Positions 1-8,583 of a stretch of DNA of 55,121 nt are shown here, one piece after another. The DNA lies in NCBI GenBank assembly GCA_021813585.1, contig JAKAJV010000071.1, forward strand, positions 1-55,121. The letters are read 5' to 3'. Source of the stretch: Bacteroidota bacterium. GTDB lineage: Bacteria > Bacteroidota > Ignavibacteria > Ignavibacteriales > Ignavibacteriaceae. Within the stretch, counting starts at the first letter, position 1, and the number at the start of each line of letters is the position of its first letter. A program made the position numbers and the translations under genes. The notes beneath the pieces are model-generated. The model was not told the origin of the DNA, searched no databases, and worked only from the letters and a program-made list of their open reading frames with translations.

Positions 1-300
1 GTCGACTGAGGGATTTGGAGATCCAAGTTTTAGTTCAAAATTAATTTTACCCGTCAAAATAAAAACTGAGCAAATGGGCTGTTCATAAAGGTTAATGTGG
101 ATATAAAAGTATATCAAGATTTCCTAATAGAAGATTTTTGCTAACAAATCCTCCGTCATTCGAATCCTCCGTCACCCGCCAGGCGGGTGCCACCTCCTTT
201 ACTAAAGGAGGACTTTAGGTAACTCCAATAAAAAATTCTCCCTTTAGTAAAGGGAGATGTCGACGTAGTCGACAGAGGGATTTGCATGGTTGAGCATAAA
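1..300. repeat. Dispersed palindromic intergenic repeats (window edge)
   Basis: This stretch has no gene and is built from short inverted repeats: CACCCGCC/GGCGGGTG at 173-189, CCTCCTTTA/TAAAGGAGG at 193-211, CTCCCTTTA/TAAAGGGAG at 238-256 and GTCGAC/GTCGAC at 259-273. The motif GTCGACNGAGGGATTTG occurs at 1 and again at 268, so the window opens inside one copy of a dispersed element and contains most of another. Repeats of this kind are familiar, from memory, in intergenic regions of Bacteroidota-related genomes. The function is unknown. The T-loop-like string around 160-168 is part of the repeat, not a tRNA. Confidence 0.6.
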
Positions 301-313
301 AAAACCCCAACAC

Positions 314-754
314 TTACTCTTCCTCTAGCTTAAACCTAACTCTTAAAACTCCATCCTCGTATCCGGTAGAAATTATTTTAAATTCCCCTATCTCCTTTGT
401 GGATTGCACATGCATACCGCTGCACGGGCAGGCATCGTAATCGCCTATTCTTATAATTCTGATTGTATCTCCGGCATCTTCCGGAAGGCGCTCAAGATTA
501 AAATTCCTTTGAGCCTCTTCCCTGGAAATGAATTCTTCAGTTACGGGCAGGCTTAGTCTTATTACATCGTTGACGCTTGTTTGTATCTTTTCTATTTCCG
601 CGGGAGTAAGGTTGCGGTCGAATCGGTAATCGCATTTGGATTTTTTCTTTTCAATATGCGCGCTGAATGAACGTCCTTTGTTAAACATCCTAACCATAGT
701 CTGGTTAAGTATATGTTCTGCCGAGTGCATCCTGGGATCATAAGATTTGCTCAT
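314..754 (-). CDS. AlaX-like aminoacyl-tRNA editing protein
   Basis: This 146-aa cytoplasmic protein matches the second additional domain of alanyl- and threonyl-tRNA synthetases, found as a free-standing AlaX-type protein. Such proteins hydrolyse mischarged tRNA, typically Ser-tRNA(Ala). The zinc-site motifs are visible: HSAEH at residues 10-14 (His10, His14) and CSGMH at 111-115 (Cys111, His115). The length fits the short AlaX class, which lacks the N-terminal OB-like domain. The ATG at 754 follows an AGAGAAG ribosome-binding site. The gene stands alone and diverges from the aldo/keto reductase. Family assignment is strong; substrate (Ser or Gly on tRNA-Ala, or a threonyl system) cannot be read from sequence. 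Confidence 0.85.
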   Translation of the reverse strand: MSKSYDPRMHSAEHILNQTMVRMFNKGRSFSAHIEKKKSKCDYRFDRNLTPAEIEKIQTSVNDVIRLSLPVTEEFISREEAQRNFNLERLPEDAGDTIRIIRIGDYDACPCSGMHVQSTKEIGEFKIISTGYEDGVLRVRFKLEEE

Positions 755-918
755 TACTTCTCTTTCGTTAAATCAAAAATTCAGCGGCGAATTTACTACT
801 TAGTTCATTAAATTTCTATACCTTGTGTCTTTGTGCCGCTGCCGGATAAAACAATTTGCCGCAAAGCCGCCGAGTAGCTAATTTTAAAAAGAATAATTTA
901 TCTTATATGGGAATTGAA

Positions 919-1878
919 ATGCAAAAGCAAAAATTATATAACACCGAAATAGAAGCTTCAAGAATAATATACGGCTGCATGAACCTGGGCAACAACCGCA
1001 ACCGTCCGGAACTTAACGACGAAGAGATGAGGCGGGAGGCGGTAAAATCCGTTAATGCCGCGCTTGAGCATGGAATAAACTTTTTCGATCATGCCGATAT
1101 ATACGGGCGGGGAAAGTCCGAAGAAATATTCTCGGATATCTGGAAAGCTCATCCGGGGCTGCGCGATAAAATAATCATGCAGTCAAAGTGCGGTATCCGC
1201 TTTGCAGGCGATCCTGCATCGGGCGCACCGCACCGGTTCGATTTTACGTATGAGCATATTACCAACTCTGCGGAAGGCAGCCTTAAGAGGTTGAAAACCG
1301 ATTATCTCGATGTGCTTCTTCTCCACAGGCCCGACCCGCTTGTAAGACCCGAAGAAGTTGCCAGGGCATTCGACGATCTGCATAAGGCGGGGAAGGTTAA
1401 GTATTTCGGCGTAAGCAACCATACGGCTTACCAGATCGATTTGCTAAAAAAATATGTTACCCAGCCCCTTGTTGTTAACCAGCTGGAACTGAATCTAATT
1501 CATTCCGATCTGATAAATGCGGGAATAATAACAAACCAGAGGAAGCCCGAAACTTTTATTAGAGGCGAGGGGACTCTTGAGTACTGCAGGCTTAACGACA
1601 TAACCGTGCAAGCTTGGTCCCCGCTTGCGCTTGGTGAATTTAATAAAGAGGGCAGTGATCTGTCAAATGTAATTTCGGAGATCGCCGGTCGAAGGAATGT
1701 ATCCTCCGAGGCAATCGTAACAGCATGGCTGCTAAAGCACCCGGCAAAAATTCAGCCGGTAATAGGGACAAGAAGGCCGGAACGTATTGCTGCTGTCTGC
1801 CAGGCGGATTCAATTGAGCTTACACGCGAAGAGTGGTATAAATTATTCATCGCCGGAAGAGGAGAAGATTTACCATGA
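919..1878 (+). CDS. Aldo/keto reductase
   Basis: NAD(P)H-dependent oxidoreductase of the aldo/keto reductase superfamily, a cytoplasmic TIM barrel of about 319 aa, resembling the YdhF-type branch. The catalytic tetrad is visible: Asp and Tyr in FFDHADIYGRG, Lys in IIMQSKCG and His in VLLLHRPD. The C-terminal nucleotide-binding region (AWSPLALGEF, then VIGTRRPERI) is also typical. The frame is open to a TTG at 856 and an ATG at 907, but the ATG at 919 is preceded by GGGA at good spacing and the protein then begins where the barrel begins, so 919 is preferred. The physiological substrate is unknown. AT-rich simple repeats follow the stop codon. Confidence 0.88.
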   Translation: MQKQKLYNTEIEASRIIYGCMNLGNNRNRPELNDEEMRREAVKSVNAALEHGINFFDHADIYGRGKSEEIFSDIWKAHPGLRDKIIMQSKCGIRFAGDPASGAPHRFDFTYEHITNSAEGSLKRLKTDYLDVLLLHRPDPLVRPEEVARAFDDLHKAGKVKYFGVSNHTAYQIDLLKKYVTQPLVVNQLELNLIHSDLINAGIITNQRKPETFIRGEGTLEYCRLNDITVQAWSPLALGEFNKEGSDLSNVISEIAGRRNVSSEAIVTAWLLKHPAKIQPVIGTRRPERIAAVCQADSIELTREEWYKLFIAGRGEDLP

Positions 1879-1879
1879 T

Positions 1880-1911
1880 CAATTAAAAATTCAAAATTCA
1901 AAATTAAAAAT
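1880..1911. repeat. AT-rich AATTCAAAATTAAAA simple repeat
   Basis: A run built from the units AAAATTCAAAATT and AATTAAAAATT lies between the convergent aldo/keto reductase and lipoprotein genes. The same motif recurs at 53511-53546 after surA. It looks like a dispersed low-complexity intergenic repeat placed at gene ends, with no visible coding role. Confidence 0.5.
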
Positions 1912-1973
1912 TGTAATTGTACCGGTTTACAATTTGTTATTAATCTAAATGTTTATATTTAACTGGCTTTATT

Positions 1974-2885
1974 TTACTGGTTCTTAATTAAAGAAATGCC
2001 GTCGAACATAACTCCCGTTGAAACAGTATCGAGCTTAGAAAAATTACCTGCTTTCAAAATAGGGCTAACCGACCGCAAGATTATTTTTAAAGTATCGGTT
2101 TGCAATAAACTAAGTTTTATGGACTTAGAAAATAAAGTCCAGAAGGATGCATTTGCCGATATATTAGTGCTGAAGATAATATCGTTTCCCCTGAACTGGC
2201 TTATCGTTAGAATGCCGGAAAACAGCGCCCCGAAGTTTCTCTCCCAAAAGGATAGTTGGTAAACAGAATTTCCGGACTCGCCGGTTACAATGGTTTCTGC
2301 TTCTCCGCCTGGCATAGGCCCAAATTCAGGCGCTAGCCATAACGACCAGCTTCCTTCTCCCGCAGGTGCACCGGGAACGGTCTTTGCCCAAATTGTATCG
2401 TTTATCGTCCATCCCGTCAGCGAAGGCTGTCCGTTGAATTCAAAGCTTGGATTTGAAATGAGATTTCTTTCTCCGTTTCCCCACGATACGCTAATTATTA
2501 TTGACCCGGTTGCGGGGTTAAGCGTTAAAGAAACCGGCGTCGTTTCGCCGGGAAAAACTTCTACGTCTGCTTCACCGGAATATTTTAAAGAGTTCGATGC
2601 ATCATAAGCATTTACTTTTAAGTGCCATAAACCGGAAGGAACGTTAATGAATGAACCTGCTGCTGTGCCGTTCGAAATTATAAAGTTTGTAAATAATGTA
2701 TCATAGCCTTGCCTGGTTAGAATGCCTTCAATTCTAGTTATAGTTGAATCGGTTGTTTTCATCGCGAGTTCAATGGATATATTTGCTGAGCTTTGTGCCG
2801 GTGAAACTCCTACCAAATTTTCTTTGTTGCACGATATAAGTGTAAATATTATGACGAGCGTAGCGGGAAGTAATATTATTTTCAT
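1974..2885 (-). CDS. Hypothetical lipoprotein with carbohydrate-binding-like C-terminal domain
   Basis: Predicted 303-aa lipoprotein. The start at 2885 is chosen because GGAGG sits five bases upstream and the protein then opens with a classic signal peptide ending in the lipobox LISC (Cys18); the upstream in-frame extension would put 11 residues before it. After a short linker comes a beta-rich segment (about 35-130) resembling immunoglobulin-like lipoprotein repeats. A second module (about 140-303) begins NLISNPSFE and continues with LTGWT, the opening of many CBM4/9-like or galactose-binding jelly-roll domains. A surface role binding glycans is possible but is only inference. It is convergent with the aldo/keto reductase gene and appears monocistronic. 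Confidence 0.75.
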   Translation of the reverse strand: MKIILLPATLVIIFTLISCNKENLVGVSPAQSSANISIELAMKTTDSTITRIEGILTRQGYDTLFTNFIISNGTAAGSFINVPSGLWHLKVNAYDASNSLKYSGEADVEVFPGETTPVSLTLNPATGSIIISVSWGNGERNLISNPSFEFNGQPSLTGWTINDTIWAKTVPGAPAGEGSWSLWLAPEFGPMPGGEAETIVTGESGNSVYQLSFWERNFGALFSGILTISQFRGNDIIFSTNISANASFWTLFSKSIKLSLLQTDTLKIILRSVSPILKAGNFSKLDTVSTGVMFDGISLIKNQ

Positions 2886-3058
2886 AAACGCCTCCAATGG
2901 GCAGTAATTCAATAGCACTTATTCATCGAATCTTTATGTAAGAATGTACGAACTAAAATTAAGAATTTCATGCAAAAAATATTTCTCTTTAGTTGAAAGC
3001 GAAATTAACAAGTATGCACATCAATAACACAAATCCACCGCTATTATCTAATCTTAAA

Positions 3059-3092
3059 CTTGCTCTTGAACTTGCTCTTGAACTTGAACTTG
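3059..3092. repeat. CTTGCTCTTGAA tandem repeat
   Basis: Two tandem copies of CTTGCTCTTGAA followed by degenerate CTTGAA/CTTGG units lie just upstream of the promoter of the oligoendopeptidase gene. A related run (CTTGAACTTGATCTTGAA) is found at 39618. The role is unknown; it may be slippage-prone DNA. Confidence 0.5.
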
Positions 3093-3108
3093 GTTATCTA
3101 TTCTCTTC

Positions 3109-3138
3109 TTGCGATCTATAAAATTATAATTAAATTTG
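3109..3138 (+). promoter_or_regulatory. Bacteroidota-type promoter of the oligoendopeptidase gene
   Basis: TTG at 3109-3111, a 19-base spacer, then TAAATTTG at 3131-3138 match the TTG/TAnnTTTG consensus used by the Bacteroidota primary sigma factor. The start codon lies 40 bases downstream, a sensible 5' leader length. Assigned by eye; no transcription data. Confidence 0.5.
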
Positions 3139-3177
3139 AGCATCAAAAAAAATTAAAATAATATAAGCGGGGTTTCT

Positions 3178-5064
3178 ATGTCTAAATTAAAATCGTACGT
3201 CTTAGTTCTTCTTGCGGTAATATTTTTCAGCTGTGTGCAGCCTGCTCAAAACCTGGAGCGCAAGGATGTTGCCGAAAAATATAAGTGGAATTTATCCGAT
3301 CTTTATCCGGACGAACCGGCCTGGCAGAAAGATAAGAGCGATATACTCCGGAAATTGGATGAAATGGTAAAGTACAAGGGCAGGCTTAACGAAAGCGCCC
3401 AAACTTTAGCCGCCGCCCTGGATGTGTACTTCGATATGATAAAGCAGTATTACCGTTATGCCGATTATGCCAGCAGGCTTAGCGATGAGGACTTGCGCAT
3501 CTCCCAAAACCAATCATTAACGCAGCAGGCTTCCCATGTAGGCACCGAGATATCCGAAAAGACCGCTTTCTTAAGCCCGGAAATTTTAAAGATCGATCCG
3601 GAGAAAATCAACTCGTTCTTTAAGGAAAATAAAAACCTTGAGCAGTACAGGATGTTCATCGAGGATATACAGCGGTTAAGAAAGCATACCCTGCTGGAAG
3701 CTGAGGAGAAGATACTGGCCAGCTTCGGCGGAGTTACCGAGACACCGGAAAACGTGTACAGCATATTCAGCAACGCGGAATTCCCGTTTGCTAAAGTAAA
3801 GCTTTCCGGCGGCGAAGAAGTTACACTTACTTCCTCGGCTTATACAAAATACCGTTCCGTTCCCGACCGTGTGGACAGGGAAAAAGTTTTTGAGGCATTC
3901 TTCGGCAAGTTCGGCGAGTTTCAAAATACTATAGGCGCTAACCTGGGTGGGAAAATTAAAGCCGACTGGACTTACGCCAAGGACAGAAACTACAATACTT
4001 CAATGGAGGCATCTCTAGATGCTAATAACATTCCGGCTTCGGTCTACGAGAATTTGATTGATCAGATACACAACAGCCTCCCCACTCTGCACAGGTTCTT
4101 AAAGCTGAAGAAGGAAATGCTAGGAGTAGATACGCTGCATTATTACGATCTTTATACTCCGATTGTAAAAAAGGTTGATATGAAGTTCGATCTACCGGAA
4201 GGGCAGAGGACAATCCTTACAGCTCTGCAGCCGCTGGGCGAGAGCTACATTGAGACGGTGCAGAAGGCTTTTAACGACAGATGGATTGATTACATGCCTA
4301 CTTCAGGCAAGAAGAGCGGTGCGTATTCATCGGGCGCAGCTTACGATGTGCATCCGTATATTCTTACCAACTGGAACGGCGATTATGAATCCGTCTCCAC
4401 TTTGGCTCATGAGCTCGGGCATTCTATGCACAGCTACCTCTCCAACAAAAACCAGACATTTGCAAATTCTCAGTATCCCATCTTCGTAGCGGAAATTGCA
4501 TCTACCCTGAATGAAAGTCTGCTTAACGATTTCATGGTTAAAAATGCAAAGAGCGATAAGGAGAAGCTGTACCTGTTAGGAAGCTACCTGGAGCTTCTTA
4601 GAACTACTGTTTTCCGCCAGACACAGTTTGCAGAGTTTGAGTGGGACATGCATAAAATGGCCGAGAGCGGTGAGCCGATAACCGGAGAGACTCTAAGTAA
4701 AATGTACTACAACATTGTTAAAAAATATTACGGCAACGATGAAGGATACTGCATAGTCGATCCGTACATAGCATATGAGTGGGAATTCATTCCTCACTTT
4801 ATGTACAACTATTATGTCTACCAGTATTCTACATCTTTAATTTATGCTACGGCATTCGCAGAAAAAATTCTTAAAGAAGGCAAGCCGGCGGTGGATAAGT
4901 ATTATAACATACTTAAAGGCGGCTGTTCGGATTACCCGATCGAGCTTATTAAGAAAGCAGGCATCGATCCGCTTAGTGCCGAGCCGTTTAAGCTTACTAT
5001 GGATAAAATGAACAGGGTAATGGACCAGATAGAGGAAATACTGGCGAAAGAGAAAAAAAGTTAA
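3178..5064 (+). CDS. pepF: Exported oligoendopeptidase F (M3 metallopeptidase)
   Basis: Zinc metallopeptidase of family M3B cleaving short peptides. The zinc site is visible as HELGH at residues 411-415, with the third ligand Glu439 in FVAEIASTLNE; the long helical N-terminal PepF domain precedes it. The 628-aa length agrees with oligoendopeptidase F (about 600 aa) plus a signal segment. Unlike the cytoplasmic enzymes of Firmicutes, it starts with a hydrophobic leader ending in FFSC (Cys19), so it is predicted to be a lipoprotein acting in the periplasm or on the cell surface. GGGG precedes the ATG and a Bacteroidota-type promoter lies 40 bases upstream. It is monocistronic. Confidence 0.92.
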   Translation: MSKLKSYVLVLLAVIFFSCVQPAQNLERKDVAEKYKWNLSDLYPDEPAWQKDKSDILRKLDEMVKYKGRLNESAQTLAAALDVYFDMIKQYYRYADYASRLSDEDLRISQNQSLTQQASHVGTEISEKTAFLSPEILKIDPEKINSFFKENKNLEQYRMFIEDIQRLRKHTLLEAEEKILASFGGVTETPENVYSIFSNAEFPFAKVKLSGGEEVTLTSSAYTKYRSVPDRVDREKVFEAFFGKFGEFQNTIGANLGGKIKADWTYAKDRNYNTSMEASLDANNIPASVYENLIDQIHNSLPTLHRFLKLKKEMLGVDTLHYYDLYTPIVKKVDMKFDLPEGQRTILTALQPLGESYIETVQKAFNDRWIDYMPTSGKKSGAYSSGAAYDVHPYILTNWNGDYESVSTLAHELGHSMHSYLSNKNQTFANSQYPIFVAEIASTLNESLLNDFMVKNAKSDKEKLYLLGSYLELLRTTVFRQTQFAEFEWDMHKMAESGEPITGETLSKMYYNIVKKYYGNDEGYCIVDPYIAYEWEFIPHFMYNYYVYQYSTSLIYATAFAEKILKEGKPAVDKYYNILKGGCSDYPIELIKKAGIDPLSAEPFKLTMDKMNRVMDQIEEILAKEKKS

Positions 5065-5108
5065 AGTATAATTTATTCTCTTTGCACATTTCCAAAGCAC
5101 TGGAGTAG

Positions 5109-5166
5109 TGGAGTTATGGAATAAAAATTAACCATGTATTTGTTCATACATTATTCCATCACTCCA
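5109..5166. repeat. Inverted repeat TGGAGTTATGGAATAA
   Basis: Left arm 5109-5124 and right arm 5151-5166 form a 16-bp stem with one mismatch and a 26-base loop, located 45 bases after the pepF stop. No T-run follows, so it is not a canonical terminator, though it may still end or protect the transcript. The extra GGAGTAGTGGAG and ATTATTCC flanks suggest a dispersed repeat built on TGGAGTGATGGA units. Confidence 0.5.
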
Positions 5167-5235
5167 TTATTCCGGCCCCTTCGTCAAGTAAGTTATTTAA
5201 ATAAATCTAACTCTCTAATTGTACAAATTAAATTA

Positions 5236-5266
5236 TTGTAATTAGAGTAATTCGTGTCTAAATTTG
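5236..5266 (+). promoter_or_regulatory. Bacteroidota-type promoter of the radical SAM gene
   Basis: TTG at 5236-5238, a 20-base spacer and TAAATTTG at 5259-5266 match the Bacteroidota promoter consensus. The ATG of the radical SAM gene is 25 bases after the -7 element. Found by eye. Confidence 0.5.
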
Positions 5267-5291
5267 CCCGCACTAAAAAATATTTTACAAT

Positions 5292-6278
5292 ATGAGTTTC
5301 GAGCCGTCATACTTAAAGCTTTACAGATCGGGAGAGCTGACAAAGCGCGTTGAGCGTGTAGATGAAATTTTAAGATCGTGTACAAGCTGCCCGCGCAACT
5401 GCGCCGTAGACCGCACTGCCGGCGAATTCGGCAAATGCATTGCAGGCTATTTACCCATTGTTTCTTCTTATACTCCACATTTCGGAGAGGAGCCGGTTTT
5501 AAGCGGCACAAGGGGCGCCGGGAATATCTTCTTCGGTAATTGCAACCTTAAATGTGTTTTCTGCCAGAACCATTCCATCAGTCAAAACTGGAAGACGGAA
5601 AAGCAGAATGAAGTCTCTTTTGAGCGCCTTGCAGATATAATGATTGAGCTGCAGGAAAAAAATTGTCATAACATAGGACTAGTCTCCCCAACTCATTTTT
5701 CTGCGCAGATTATTAAATCAATTTGGATTGCAATAGAAAAGGGACTGAGGCTGCCGATAATTTACAACACTAACGGCTACGATTCCGTGGATATGCTTAA
5801 AATGTACGACGGAGTTGCGGATATTTATCTGCCTGACTTTAAGTACGGCAACGACGAGTACGCGAAAAAATATTCCAAGGTTGACGATTATTTTGAAAAG
5901 ACCAGGGCGGCAATTAAGGAAATGTACATGCAGGTCGGCGACGAGCTTGTATATGACGGAGATGTTGTTGTTAAAGGGCTGATAATAAGGCACCTAGTAT
6001 TGCCGAACGACCTGGCGGAAACCGAGAATGTTTTTAAATTTATCGCCGAAGAGCTGAGTCCGAATATCCATATTTCCGTTATGTCTCAATACTACCCTAC
6101 CTTTATGGCAAAGCGGGACGTACTGATCGACAGGAAAATCCGGGAGTCGGAATACGATAGGGTACTGCGGCTGCTGGATAAATACGGCTTAAACAACGGG
6201 TGGACTCAGGAAATGGAAAGCTTTGAAACCTACCGGCCTGAATTTGAAAAAAGCAGGGTTACGCCTTTTTCTTTTTAA
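5292..6278 (+). CDS. PflX-like radical SAM protein
   Basis: A 328-aa radical SAM enzyme. The cluster motif CX3CX2C is at Cys84, Cys88 and Cys91 (NCNLKCVFCQNH) and binds the 4Fe-4S cluster that cleaves S-adenosylmethionine. A second N-terminal cysteine group, SCTSCPRNC with a further Cys near residue 51, is typical of the PflX/COG1313 group related to pyruvate formate-lyase activating enzymes. The substrate of this group is not established, and no glycyl-radical enzyme is encoded nearby, so an activase role is only a possibility. Expressed from its own promoter at 5236-5266; the ribosome-binding site is weak. Confidence 0.85.
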   Translation: MSFEPSYLKLYRSGELTKRVERVDEILRSCTSCPRNCAVDRTAGEFGKCIAGYLPIVSSYTPHFGEEPVLSGTRGAGNIFFGNCNLKCVFCQNHSISQNWKTEKQNEVSFERLADIMIELQEKNCHNIGLVSPTHFSAQIIKSIWIAIEKGLRLPIIYNTNGYDSVDMLKMYDGVADIYLPDFKYGNDEYAKKYSKVDDYFEKTRAAIKEMYMQVGDELVYDGDVVVKGLIIRHLVLPNDLAETENVFKFIAEELSPNIHISVMSQYYPTFMAKRDVLIDRKIRESEYDRVLRLLDKYGLNNGWTQEMESFETYRPEFEKSRVTPFSF

Positions 6279-6404
6279 CTAATTATTTTTTAGTGTTAAT
6301 GCCGTAAGCGGCAAATAAAAAATGACTATGGAGTCTCCGGCTTAATTGAATTGTCGACGGCATAGGCATTATGAAAAACAGTTTACCTGAAATCTGGAGA
6401 ATAA

Positions 6405-7787
6405 ATGATTTTAACTGAGAAGAAGGATCGGAATAAAATTTTAAAGGTATTGTTTATCGGCGTATTAATGGGCGCCCTCGATATTGCGATAGTTGGCCCG
6501 GCGCTGCCTGCAATCCAGAAGCAATTCGGAATTGATGAAAGATCGATTGCCTGGATTTTTGCAGTGTATGTTCTTTTCAACTTGATAGGCACGCCTTTAA
6601 TGGCAAAGCTTTCGGATATAATAAGCCGGCGCAGGATTTATATACTCGATGTTTTGTTATTTGCTGTGGGCTCTTTGGTAGTTGCCCTATCGCCTAATTT
6701 CACCTCGCTGCTTATAGGCCGTTCAATACAGGGCTTCGGCTCCGGTGGAATATTCCCGGTTGCCAGCGCCGTAATAGGCGATACTTTCCCTGAAGATAAA
6801 AGAGGCAGCGCGCTGGGACTAATCGGTGCTGTATTCGGCATTGCCTTTATAATAGGACCGGCAATTGCGGGTGTGCTGTTATTGCTTAGCTGGCACTGGC
6901 TGTTCATAGTAAATATACCGGTTGCCGTTGTAATTATTTTTCTCAGCTTAAAAAGCCTTCCCGAAAATATTCCTGCGCATAATAAGCCGTTTGATTGGAG
7001 CGGAATGATTTTATTAATCGTCGTCCTGGCGGCCTTGTCGTACGGCTTCAATCGAATCGATTCCGCGAATTTTATAAACAGCCTGCTGTCGTTAAACGTC
7101 TGGCCCTTTATTTTAATTCCGGTAATTCTTCTTCCGTTCTTCATCCGAAGAGAGAACAAAGCGAGCGATCCGGTAATACGGGTACAGCTTTTTACTTCGC
7201 GGCAGGTAATCTTGGTTATATTTATTGCTTTAGGTGCAGGCGTTAGTGAAGCGGCGGTTGTCTTTATTCCACCGATGCTGGTTTCAATCTTCGGAGTTAC
7301 AAGTTCGCAGGCAAGCTTTATGCTTTTACCGATTGTACTTGCTATGGCAATTGGCGCGCCTTTAGCAGGAAGGTTACTTGATAAGATAGGCTCTAAGGTT
7401 GTTTTAATTGCCGGCTCTGTTATACTTTCGCTCGGAATGTTCGGGCTTGCCTTCGAGTCGAATATTTTGTTGAGCTTTTATATTTCCGCTTCCTTGCTTG
7501 GAATAGGTATGGGCTTTCTTTTAGGTGCGCCGCTTAGGTACATTATGCTGAATGAATCCAAGCGGTCGGAAAGGGCAGCAGGCCAGGGCTCGGTTGCTTT
7601 GTTTACGGGTATCGGCCAGCTTTTCGGCGGAGCTCTTGTAGGCGCAATAGCTTCCTCCGAAGGCGGAGGCACTGCGGGCTTTCAGTATGCATACATGCTT
7701 GTCGGATTATTAATTGCTTCACTGGTAATTTTTTCTTTAGGATTAAAATCCAGGAAGGAAGAGCTTGTTACGCTAGCAGCCGAGTGA
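6405..7787 (+). CDS. MFS drug exporter, DHA2 (14-helix) family
   Basis: A 460-aa inner-membrane proton-coupled exporter. I count 14 hydrophobic segments, consistent with the DHA2/EmrB-QacA class. Motifs visible are the family signature near helix 1 (LDIAIVGPALPAI), motif A-like KLSDIISRRR between helices 2 and 3, and the antiporter motif C region in helix 5 (GIAFIIGPAIAG). GGAG precedes the ATG. No membrane-fusion partner or TetR/MarR regulator is adjacent, so it probably exports into the periplasm alone. The substrate is unknown. A short TGCCG-TAAG-CGGCA hairpin at 6300-6313 lies in the preceding gap. Confidence 0.88.
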   Translation: MILTEKKDRNKILKVLFIGVLMGALDIAIVGPALPAIQKQFGIDERSIAWIFAVYVLFNLIGTPLMAKLSDIISRRRIYILDVLLFAVGSLVVALSPNFTSLLIGRSIQGFGSGGIFPVASAVIGDTFPEDKRGSALGLIGAVFGIAFIIGPAIAGVLLLLSWHWLFIVNIPVAVVIIFLSLKSLPENIPAHNKPFDWSGMILLIVVLAALSYGFNRIDSANFINSLLSLNVWPFILIPVILLPFFIRRENKASDPVIRVQLFTSRQVILVIFIALGAGVSEAAVVFIPPMLVSIFGVTSSQASFMLLPIVLAMAIGAPLAGRLLDKIGSKVVLIAGSVILSLGMFGLAFESNILLSFYISASLLGIGMGFLLGAPLRYIMLNESKRSERAAGQGSVALFTGIGQLFGGALVGAIASSEGGGTAGFQYAYMLVGLLIASLVIFSLGLKSRKEELVTLAAE

Positions 7788-7879
7788 AATAAAAATTCCG
7801 ATTGACAATCTAACTTCAATTCTTTAGTTTAACTCCCGGATTTGGCAGGTAAGCAGATAAACAAAGAAGGAGTTATAAT

Positions 7880-8473
7880 ATGGACCTTGTTGAACGAGCA
7901 AAAAACATCATCACTACTCCGAAGACCGAATGGACAACGGTTGCAGCGGAGGAGCCGAATATACAGCAGATAATGATTGGGTATGTATTACCACTTGCAT
8001 TAATACCCACCATTGCAAGCATAATAGGATGGGGACTTCTGGGCCACGGATTAATCCGGTCTTATACCTGGGGAATTGCAATGGGCCTTGTGCAATTTGT
8101 TTCTGCTTTTTTTACAGTGTATCTGTCTGCCCTGGTAATTAACATGCTCGCAGAAAATTTCGGTTCCGAAAAAAATATGGGCAGGGCAATACAGCTTGTA
8201 GCTTATTCATATACTCCCGCGTGGGTGGGAGGTATTTTGAATATAATCCCATACCTTAGCTGGATTGGGTCGCTGTTCGGTTTATACGGGCTTTACCTAA
8301 TGTATATCGGACTTCCATTCACAATGAAGACTCCGCAGGATAAAACCGCTACTTACCTGGTTGTTTCAATTATTGTTTTAATTGTAGTGTATCTGGTAAT
8401 CGGCGCCATACTTTCGGCTATATTCATTTCACTATTCGGCCTAAGCATGTTAAGCATGGGCGCAATGGGATAA
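7880..8473 (+). CDS. Yip1-family integral membrane protein
   Basis: A 197-aa protein with a short cytoplasmic N-terminus (VERAKNIITTPKTEW, the usual opening of bacterial Yip1-domain proteins) followed by about five transmembrane segments from residue 30 to the C-terminus. Bacterial Yip1 proteins have no settled function. AAGGAG at 7867-7872 is an excellent ribosome-binding site. A perfect hairpin terminator follows 55 bases after the stop, so the gene is likely monocistronic. Confident as a membrane protein of this family, not as to role. Confidence 0.82.
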   Translation: MDLVERAKNIITTPKTEWTTVAAEEPNIQQIMIGYVLPLALIPTIASIIGWGLLGHGLIRSYTWGIAMGLVQFVSAFFTVYLSALVINMLAENFGSEKNMGRAIQLVAYSYTPAWVGGILNIIPYLSWIGSLFGLYGLYLMYIGLPFTMKTPQDKTATYLVVSIIVLIVVYLVIGAILSAIFISLFGLSMLSMGAMG

Positions 8474-8527
8474 TCCGGTTGATTTTTTTTGTGCCTCTTG
8501 TTTCTCAATGGTTTCAGGTTAATATCT

Positions 8528-8567
8528 GCGGGAATAATTCGGCAGCTTATTCCCGCTTTTAATTTTT
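8528..8567 (+). terminator. Rho-independent terminator after the Yip1 gene
   Basis: GCGGGAATAA (8528-8537) and TTATTCCCGC (8547-8556) form a perfect 10-bp stem with a 9-base loop, followed by TTTTAATTTTT. Confidence 0.85.
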
Positions 8568-8583
8568 AATAAGCGGGGCAGCT

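Noticed and set aside
160-192. tRNA-like string (TTCGAATCC followed by GGGTGCCA)
   Set aside because: No acceptor, D or anticodon arms can be formed around it; the bases belong to the palindromic repeat at 173-211.
856-918. N-terminal extension of the aldo/keto reductase from a TTG at 856
   Set aside because: No ribosome-binding site, basic low-complexity residues absent from the family, and a better ATG with GGGA at 919.
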